Source: Hygrocybe punicea
Lineage: Eukaryota; Basidiomycota; Agaricomycetes; Agaricales; Hygrophoraceae
Direction: 5' to 3'
Assembly (NCBI GenBank): GCA_963556145.1
Contig: OY744467.1
Span: 1,612,001-1,676,000 of the forward strand
Length of the DNA: 64,000 bases
Shown: positions 56,968 to 64,000 of the stretch, in pieces
Position numbering within the stretch: the first letter of the stretch is position 1
Layout of the letters: every line of letters starts with the position of its first letter
Position numbers and translations under genes: made by a program
The notes under the pieces: generated by a model
Database searches by the model: none
Told to the model about the DNA's origin: nothing
What the model saw: only the letters and a program-made list of their open reading frames with translations

Positions 56968-58840
56968 ATCTCTACGTTCCCGGTGACCGACGAAGACGAA
57001 CTTTTCATGCCATTCCGATCGCGATACACAGCATATCACCAACACATATGTATGACAAACCAGGAAACTCTGACTCACTTGCTTCTCCGGCGCTTTATCC
57101 CATATACGGATTTTTTCTTCATACTTTAAATGTTATTTGTTTATTGCTTCCCTTCCACTTTCTCCTTGGGTCAGAGACGATTTGGATATCGGATTAATAT
57201 TCATTGGACTTGCAATCCTCCTCTTAAAATCGTATGTTTTAACTTTGTATTGGGTAGATGCAATTCATAGACATGTCTGACATCCTGACTCACCTGCCTA
57301 CCTATAATAAATAAGATATGGCATAGATCCCAGCAGAGCCTTGGACTCATTTCCGCAATGCCAAATGCCATTCTTCCTAACACCACTGACGGGTTTCATT
57401 GATAAGGGTACTTTTGTCCGAAACCATTCGTATCACGCAGGTGCTGAAAACGATCTGGTGGTGATCGCCACGACGATCCCATCTATGATGTTTTATGATT
57501 TTAGGGTTCGTTAGGAATGATTAGGACGGGACGCTTATTGTGCTTTGGGTTTGTCCAGTACCCAGCGTTCAGCGCCGGGCGGCGGCGGTTTTGTCCGTTT
57601 GGTATTTGAGGGGTGAAAACATAGATTGGCGGACAAGTAGCTGGGAGAAATTTTGGCTCGCGGATTTCATGCGACACGTTGATGAGGAGGAGAATAAGCC
57701 TGTCGTTTGATACCCGAGGGCAAATAAGTTTTTTTTGGTAGGCTCGAGGCAACGCAGCGACCGCGAGAGAGGGAAGGAAAAGGGAGGGGGAAAGGGCGGT
57801 ACATACTCGCGTTTCGTCACGTTTCCGTCGTCCTTGTGTTCCCATTGTTATCATCGGCACCGACATTGTGTTGTCGCCGCAATACTGGAAGGGCCGGAGG
57901 GTGAAGCTTCCGTCTCTGTCGTCGTCGTCGTCGTCTGGTCTGTTCCCTAGCTCGTCGTCTCCGTCTTCGGAGTCTCGGTTGTAGTCTCAGTCCTTGTAGT
58001 CTCGGTCCTCGTCCTTGCCGTCATGGTCGTCTTGGTGGTCCCTGTCCTGGTTGTCGAAGTCATTGTGTTCCGTTGTCCAGGCTGTCTCGCCCCCGCGTCT
58101 GGGTCGTCTTTCGCGTCATTGTCCTCCTACCTATACCCTTGTCGTCACCCTTGGCCGTTGGTTTACTGGCTGTTATCCCCATTGGCACTTTTCCTACATG
58201 AACTATATCAGTTTTGTACAAAAATAAATATGTAGAAGAATTCACCTTTAGTGCTCTCGGGCAGCCGTTGTCGTTGATTTCCCAAATAAGACTACGAGCA
58301 CACTGTATCCCCCAAACAAACTGCTAAGCAAAACTACCTCACCGTAGTGTCATGGTTGCGGCTGGCCACCGCCGATCTGGACTTCCAGTGGTGAGTTTCT
58401 CTGTCAGGGGGACTACGGAAACGATCTCGTTCGGTTGGCGATATGACGATGCTTGTCGAGCATTGGCGACAAATTTTAATTCAATCCCCAGATCTTTTAT
58501 GCCAGTGACATCGGCTAGGATGGGTTTAAAATACACGCAGAGCAATGAGGTAGCACTGACTTTTGGTCATCTGCGGATCTGTCGGGCAACATGTCTGGGT
58601 CACTGGCAAGCTTTCGTTATTGCTTGTATCGCGTAGTCGACTCGACAAGGAAGCCCTCGTCTGAGTGAAAGCGATTGTAATAACTTGATATGAATCCCAA
58701 GGACCCAAGCCCAAGGCCAACACAAGGAACATTTCCATATCGCACTCATTATTCTCGGCTCAGTGCAATAAAATATTTTTCCACAGTCACGCGTCACGGT
58801 GTAACGTGAGTCAAACTCGCACACCGCTTTACCTTTCCGG
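56968..58840. other. Intergenic with low-complexity block (57830-58150)
   Basis: No gene recognised. 57830-58150 is rich in GTCGTC/GTCCTC/GGTCTCGGT repeats like 15715-16260 and is followed by TTCACCTTTAGTGCTCT (58241-58257), similar to CTTACCTAGGGTGCTCT at 16332-16348. Confidence 0.45.
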
Positions 58841-60529
58841 ATGAAAGTCAAGTCCACACCTTCATCGCTAGAGCTGGTGTTTCCTGCTCTGGTGGCTGGA
58901 AGACTCCTTCTCGCACTTACACCCCTTCCTGATGCATTAAAGCACGACCACCAACTGTCTTCACCGCTTACTTCACATCTACGCTGTACGCGAGTCCACC
59001 GTGTGGTACTTGTTTCGCATGCTGAATCCGCGACGTTATACAGTTCAGGAAGGGATTTACCTATTTAAAAATGGAATCGATCCCTACTCTGGAGGTGTCT
59101 TTCGTCACGTAGGACTCTACTTTCCTTCCAAAGTTGTGTTTATTATTTATCCATTCACAGCACCCATTATTCTTATCCCTGTTCTCGACGTTCATTCCAA
59201 CGACACGAATAGCTTCATCAATTATGTGGACGATCTGCGATGCTTTTGGGGCATGGGCTATGATACAGATATACCGAGCACGACATGGTGTTTCCCAGAG
59301 TTCAAGGGATAGCTTGATTGCTTCCGTGTGCGTGTGTTTTACCGAAACACTCTTTGTCCAACATGATATATTGCACTTATGTGATACTGAACCATGACAC
59401 ACAGGTATCTCTTGAACCCTTATCTCTTCCTTCCCAGTCTGGCTCTGTCAACGTCGTCGCTTGAAAAAGTCTTGACTTTATTAGCAGTTATGTTTGCTTG
59501 CAGAGGTTTGATTCTTCTCCACTGTTTTGTTAAATTAACGCGTGATCTTTGTCACTTTCAGGCCGATCGTCAGCATCCCTTCTCGCATTGGCGTTCCTAG
59601 TGCAATTTTCATTGTCATCCGTCATTCTTGTCGCACCATTACTTCTCGTTATTGTAACAGACCCCGTTTCCCGATTAGCAGCGCCTAGATCATTTCCCGT
59701 TCCTATTCAAAAAATATTACCACTCCTGGTCGAGTTCACTTTCTTCTTCGCCGTTCTGACTCTGGCTTCCACGCTTGCTTCCGGCAGCTGGGAGTGGGTA
59801 GCAAAAACCTGGGGTGCAGAGTTTGTTCATTCCTAGTTTCAATCGACTCTCGCTAATCATAGACGACCCATAGATTAACGCTTCCAGACCTGACGCCCAA
59901 TCCCGGCCTGTGGTGGTACTTCTTCACCGAGATGTTTGACCATTTTAGGTCATTTTATCTTATAGTTTTCTCTGTAGGTTTTTCCTTCCTTTGTTTTAGC
60001 TTCAAAAAAACCAACCTATACGCAGCTTCATCTTCTAATTTACATCGCCCCGATTTGTATAAAGTTTCAGTGAGCTCAGACCCGTATCCGCCAGTCGAGG
60101 TCTTTGTTGATTGGCTTTCTTACTAGACACGACCCACTATACGCAGCCTTTCTCCTGATCGGCATCCTGGGAACATTCAAAGCATACCCGACGCTCTCGG
60201 ACCCAGGTCTATTCCTCAGCATGATCGTCTTGTTCCCCGAAACATTCCCTTGCTAGTATCTTGCACCTGGTACCATCGTTATTGATACTGACACCTATTT
60301 AGACCTCGCCAATCCAATCGTTACGACACTTCTTCACCTGCATGCGTCGCTCCTCCTCCCGTTATTCCACCATTTGTGGCTAGCAACAGGAACCGGAAAT
60401 GCCAATTTCTTCTATGCCTCAACATTGGTCTTTGCCTGTTCTAATGGTGCGGCTTTGATTGATTGCATATGGGCAGGACTGAGAATAGCTATTGGGGAAA
60501 AAGAGGGATATGAAGTTGTGCAAGAATGA
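58841..60529 (+). CDS. PIGU: GPI transamidase subunit PIG-U (Gab1/Cdc91)
   Basis: Multi-pass ER membrane subunit of the GPI transamidase, which attaches GPI anchors to secreted proteins. Nine exons: 58841-58985, 59044-59108, 59161-59327, 59405-59505, 59562-59820, 59874-59973, 60026-60069, 60127-60251, 60303-60529. They total 1233 nt, 410 residues, within the family's normal size. Markers in order: [75 protein letters not shown] (the most conserved block), [40 protein letters not shown] and [20 protein letters not shown]. The eighth intron is GC-AG (CTT|GCTAGT...TTTAG|ACC, 60252-60302); splicing there restores [16 protein letters not shown], and reading through it meets a stop. Other introns are GT-AG, 44-77 nt. 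A complete gene with no damage. Confidence 0.95.
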
Positions 60530-60560
60530 TTTTTCTCCGCAATGAAAACAAAAACAAATT

Positions 60561-60634
60561 TGAGTCGACCCAGGCTCGAACTGAGGACCTTCTGTGTGTT
60601 AGACAGATGCGATAACCAACTACGCCATCGACCC
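60561..60634 (-). tRNA. tRNA-Val(AAC)
   Basis: On the minus strand the sequence folds as a full cloverleaf without intron: acceptor GGGTCGA/TCGACTC (with one G-U), D arm GCGTAGTTGGTTATCGC, anticodon arm TCTGT-CTAACAC-ACAGA (anticodon AAC, valine), T arm CTCAG-TTCGAGC-CTGGG. The A box (GGCGTAGTTGG) and B box (GTTCGAGCC) of the internal promoter are present. Discriminator base A at 60561. A T run (AAAACAAAAACAAA on the plus strand, 60546-60558) lies just downstream as a Pol III terminator-like tract. Confidence 0.95.
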
Positions 60635-60826
60635 AGTTAATGTACTATTATTAAGACTTATGGTAACCACTTTGCTATCATGCTTCGTACCAAGGCGGAA
60701 ACTGTGTCAGCAAAAGTGTCAGCAAAAGACGCTTCCAATTGCTCGAGAAGTTGACGCTCAAAGTGTTTTTGGTGTGAAAGATTTGCAGGAACTGGAGGCA
60801 TCAGTGAGGTTGAATTTTTAATCTGT

Positions 60827-61969
60827 GTGGCTTATTTTCCTAACTGTGTGGTGTTTGAGAAAGGCTCGCCGACTCGAAGTGAGTGGTGGTGTATTTCCAA
60901 CACAGCGGAGAGAATGTTCCCGTCGGAGGCAAAAAGTTCTCATTCTCGATACTGGGTCTTCGCAGCTTTGGAAAAAGCTACAGCATCGCCGTCCAACCAA
61001 ACGTCTCCGGAGGCGTGCAAGTTGAGCGATAAATCTGCCGCGGCCGTTACGCTCTATACATCCATCGTCATCACCATCGTATCAACTATCACCAGCCCTA
61101 TACTTGAATCCTTCATGCTAGCTTGGATAGCTTGGTTTCCACCACTCCGCGGGGCTGCAGGTGTGGGGATATATTTCATAGACATGTTGGACCACATCGC
61201 ACTGTTTGTAACCGACATATCAAACATGTTGCACAGAAGGCAGCTGGTACCTGGCGACGAGAATGAAGCCAATGTCGATGGCAACAATGTCCCACGACAA
61301 TGGCAAAGAGAACGTCTCTGCGTAATCTTAGGCTTGATAAAGACAAATCACGATGGCGCCTTTGACGCGAAGACAGGCATCATTGGCCACATCGTCTGGT
61401 GGGTGTGGCACGTTTACATCCCTGTCTCGCAGTGGACTTGGTATATCGAACATCGCCGGATTGCAAATGCGGGCAGCCTTTTCGCTCGTGGGACGGCGGT
61501 GGGTGTGGCACTCGTCGGGATGTCTTTCGATTATAAAACACGCGTCATCCGTACTATTGGGGCAAAGACTAAAGCAGGACCATTTGCGGCTCTGTTCATG
61601 TGCCTCCTCTCTCTCGGTGCGCGAATGGCACTTTTGGGGTTGATGTCGCTCGAGCTTGTCGCTGCCGCAAAGAAATATCGGGGTGTGGAACTCATCGTTG
61701 TCTATGTTGTCTTCTCGATCATCTGGGCCGCGGCAAGTTTCGTGTTCTTAAAGGGGCGGGACGACGAGGAGGATACAAGCGTTTTCAGCCGCTTTACGTT
61801 GTTCATTTACATTCGCCCTTTTGTGGGTATATTTTTTGCGTGCTTTACGTGTACGATCGCCTTCATCATGTACGGGTCTGCGAGTGCGTCGAACGGACTC
61901 GGTATCGGTGCATTTTTGAAGTGCGATTCGGCGTTGGTCTGGACAAAGATAAAATCTGTTTTGTTCTAG
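60827..61969 (+). CDS. Unrecognised multi-pass membrane protein
   Basis: Single-exon 380-codon frame without introns, unlike its neighbours. After a hydrophilic N-terminus of about 70 residues there are about eight hydrophobic segments: AAAVTLYTSIVITIVSTI, MLAWIAWFPPLRGAAGVGIY, IGHIVWWVWHVYIPVSQWTW, LFARGTAVGVALVGMSF, GPFAALFMCLLSLGARMALL, LIVVYVVFSIIWAAASFVFL, FTLFIYIRPFVGIFFACFTC and TIAFIMYGSASASNGLGIG. A cytoplasmic or lumenal loop (GDENEANVDGNNVPRQWQRE) separates the second and third clusters. I recognise no family; transporters and enzymes cannot be told apart from this. The first ATG (60827) is used; the signal is weak, and ATGs further in (MFPSEAKSS, 60911) are possible. It looks like a real gene because the membrane pattern runs the whole length. 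Confidence 0.6.
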   Translation: MAYFPNCVVFEKGSPTRSEWWCISNTAERMFPSEAKSSHSRYWVFAALEKATASPSNQTSPEACKLSDKSAAAVTLYTSIVITIVSTITSPILESFMLAWIAWFPPLRGAAGVGIYFIDMLDHIALFVTDISNMLHRRQLVPGDENEANVDGNNVPRQWQRERLCVILGLIKTNHDGAFDAKTGIIGHIVWWVWHVYIPVSQWTWYIEHRRIANAGSLFARGTAVGVALVGMSFDYKTRVIRTIGAKTKAGPFAALFMCLLSLGARMALLGLMSLELVAAAKKYRGVELIVVYVVFSIIWAAASFVFLKGRDDEEDTSVFSRFTLFIYIRPFVGIFFACFTCTIAFIMYGSASASNGLGIGAFLKCDSALVWTKIKSVLF

Positions 61970-63040
61970 GAAACTACTAGTAGTGTGGGAAGGTGAGGTG
62001 AACGACAGCGAGTTCACTATTATGCGCATATGCCCCACCACCACAAGTATCCACTAGTATGGTGTAATTGCCACAACGTGTCCTACAGTGCTTTCACAAT
62101 TTCATGTCTCACGTGGTCAAACGTAGTTGAAAATCCTGGAAAAGAAAAAAAATCATTCAATCGTCAAAACTCTATTCTCGTATATGCAAAGCCCAGACAT
62201 GCTCAATCACCCTCTTTGTTACTTCTTAGAATGTCCAACATATACTTGAGCTAGAGGGCCGTTGCTTGCACGGCATATCCGAGTCCTACTCAAAAGAAAA
62301 AAATGTATTTACAATTTTACATGAGACTACAACCATACAACCAATAAAAATTACACCAAAACATATAAAGACACACATGCTTGTTTTAACCTGCATCAGC
62401 AAAACAGCCATTTTAGTATAGAATGATATAGATACCTGTCAAAACCCATAGTAGTCCATAGACACTTATAGACAACCCCAATTTGTATAGTGTCGTATAG
62501 ATCTGGATAGAATGCCAGTCACTCTATATAGCACAGGACACAGGTACTGTCTTGCCCAGTCCTAGATACTTCATACTGCATATATAGCCTCTTGTTACTG
62601 TAACTTAGTAAATCTTGTCGACTTCGTGAAATTCTTCGAAGTCTAACATTTGTCCCTGTTTGGTACGGTTCATTCCTCTATCACTCCCTAGCCAGCCAGC
62701 AGCGCGAGCAGGCCAGACACATGGCAACAGCGATGACGACGAGCAAGAGTAAACAATAGGGCCAGGGTTCGCCCAGGGCCCAACTTGGCAAGCTTCAAGG
62801 TAAAGCAATTTGTTAAACATCCACTATGACTGAGGCACCGTGAGTCCACAGTTCGCCTTTTAGCCAGTCTCACCGTTTATTCAAGGTCAAAACAACTTCA
62901 CGTTACAGGCAAGTGATACAAAGATTGAGATTATTACCTTACAATTATCAGCCACACATGCGCAGTCATCGATACCGCCCATCTACCAAAGCCGACGTTT
63001 GGCCAAGCTCCGAATTCCTACGTAGCAGTCTGCATTGACA
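61970..63040. other. Intergenic, no gene recognised
   Basis: A/T-rich with short repeats such as ATAGACACTTATAGACA near 62458, loosely like 22590-22625. Reading frames are all under 75 codons without domains. Confidence 0.4.
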
Positions 63041-63049
63041 AGCAAATGA

Positions 63050-63470
63050 TGCACACAAAAACAGTCAAGGGTCTCGACGACGGCCCCTACCCAAACGCCC
63101 AACGCCATCGCCCAACGCCCAACGCCAACGCCCAATGGTCCCACCACAACCGGCAACGACGACGACGGCCCAAACGGCCCCTCACGATCCCAACCCCCAA
63201 CCCCAACCCCCAACGACCCCACCACATCCACCCAACGGCCCCTACCCCAACAACGCCCAACGCCCAATGGCCCCACATCCGGCAACAACGGCCCCACGAC
63301 GACGATGACGGCCCCTACCCCAACGCAACCCCAACGCCCAACGGTCCCACCACAACCGGCAACGACGACGACGGCCCAACCCCAATGCCCAATGCCCAAT
63401 GCCCACCTCCTTGGCCCAGCTGCATCCCCAAACACCCCACGGCCCCCTTCCGAGCCCCTCCTGCCTAGTG
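63050..63470. repeat. CCCAACGCCCAACG-type low-complexity repeat
   Basis: Imperfect CCCAACG/CCCAATG repeats. A longer unit (GGTCCCACCACAACCGGCAA plus CGACGACGACGGCCC) occurs at about 63138-63172 and 63343-63378. Gly/Val/Trp- and Pro-rich open frames are artefacts. Confidence 0.85.
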
Positions 63471-63508
63471 TGGCGGAACGTTCGAGCCCAATCTTGAACG
63501 TTCCGCCA
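63471..63508. other. Perfect 13 bp hairpin
   Basis: TGGCGGAACGTTC (63471-63483) and its exact inverse complement (63496-63508) with a 12 nt loop, at the right edge of the low-complexity block. It may be one end of an inserted element, or part of one; no partner end was found. Confidence 0.7.
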
Positions 63509-63611
63509 AAAGAGGTGATTTCTTTTTTTTTTGATACTTTGGTTCCGCTACCCCACTTCCCTAGCCCCGCCACCCTCAAGCAATCCCAAGGGCCTCCTCC
63601 GAACCTCTCCC

Positions 63612-64000
63612 ACTCAAAGCACTTAACCAGGGGACGAATGACTTGGTTACGTGGTCTAATGTATGTCCGCCACTTTCAACTACATCCAATGTCGACATTT
63701 GAACAATCTGATGTTTTTTTTATTTTACAGGATATATTCTCATACAACGTCGAGCAATCGTGAGGCGATACGCATAACATGATCGTCATCCTCATGAATT
63801 ACCACGGCCACAACCTGCAGAGTGCAATTGACTTTGTTGGCGAGCTGTGCCGGCAGACAATCGACCAATTCATCAAATTTTGCCCTCTTGGGGACCCGAG
63901 ATCGACGACATGGTCGATGGCTATGTGCAGGGTCTGCAGGACTGGATAATGGGGTCGCTGCATTGGAGTTTCATGAGGTGTTTCATGACCAAGAGATATT
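63612..64000 (+). pseudogene. Sesquiterpene synthase, 3' fragment, broken (runs off right edge)
   Basis: Class I terpene cyclase of the basidiomycete sesquiterpene synthase group, which cyclises farnesyl diphosphate. Exon pieces: ALNQGTNDLVTWSN, an intron (63658-63730, GTATGT...TTACAG), then DIFSYNVEQS-stop-GDTHNMIVILMNYHGHN. The NSE metal-binding motif spans ND-FSYNVEQ. TGA stands where Arg is normally found (SRGDTHN), consistent with CGA to TGA. After [12 protein letters not shown] a frameshift leads to [20 protein letters not shown] and [10 protein letters not shown]. No upstream exons (such as the D(D/E)XXD motif) are visible in the window; low-complexity DNA stands in their place. It is therefore a truncated pseudogene. 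Confidence 0.82.

Noticed and set aside
62605..62820. Possible upstream exons of the terpene synthase
   Set aside because: Neither strand shows the aspartate-rich D(D/E)XXD motif or other cyclase blocks.

Overview
This window is nuclear DNA of a filamentous basidiomycete, most likely an agaricomycete mushroom. The evidence is short (about 47-66 nt) spliceosomal introns in nearly every host gene, fungal-type SEY1 and PIG-U genes, the 3' end of a basidiomycete-type sesquiterpene synthase, and a transposon set (Tnp2/CACTA, PIF/Harbinger, hAT, MULE, Tc1/mariner-like, Ty3/gypsy) typical of these fungi. All of this was read by eye. No alignment or database search was run.

Layout. (1) 1-1220: 5' part of SEY1, reading off the left edge. 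(2) 1394-7339: decayed CACTA/Tnp2 element. (3) 7349-13480: a MITE interrupted by a 3.2 kb hAT-type element, itself interrupted by a second one, then degenerate repeats. (4) 13480-16260: satellite and minisatellite arrays. (5) 17250-20030: decayed PIF/Harbinger element with a Myb-like gene and a DDE transposase in convergent orientation. (6) 20277-23970: another hAT-type element, a second MITE copy, and an ORF broken by a 101 bp hairpin MITE. (7) 23968-46151: one stack of nested LTR elements. An LTR-element remnant holds a 19.7 kb Ty3/gypsy element (24814-44533), which holds a MULE (27616-31238) and a second 5 kb LTR element (38789-43755). (8) 46152-52140: a hAT-like element, a nearly intact Tc1/mariner-like element with matching ends, and another hAT-type element. 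(9) 52882-61969: a gene-rich island with a HAD phosphatase, two membrane-anchored glutaredoxin-fold proteins, PIG-U (GPI transamidase), tRNA-Val(AAC) and an unrecognised multi-pass membrane protein. (10) 62-64 kb: low-complexity DNA and a broken sesquiterpene synthase.

How it fits together. SEY1, PIG-U and the glutaredoxin-fold proteins all act in the ER/secretory membrane system, but nothing suggests they are co-regulated; they are ordinary neighbours. Two observations look new to me. First, both Ty3/gypsy-type elements carry, antisense to gag-pol and next to the 3' LTR, an accessory gene encoding an acidic coiled coil plus a cysteine cluster; three divergent copies share the same intron placement. 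Second, several structurally different hAT-type non-autonomous elements carry the same roughly 52 bp dyad (hairpin) about 185-195 bp from one end and a spliced, low-complexity internal region. At gene level, an 11-nt micro-exon carries the catalytic cysteine of a glutaredoxin, and two genes use GC-AG introns with the same GCTAGT donor.
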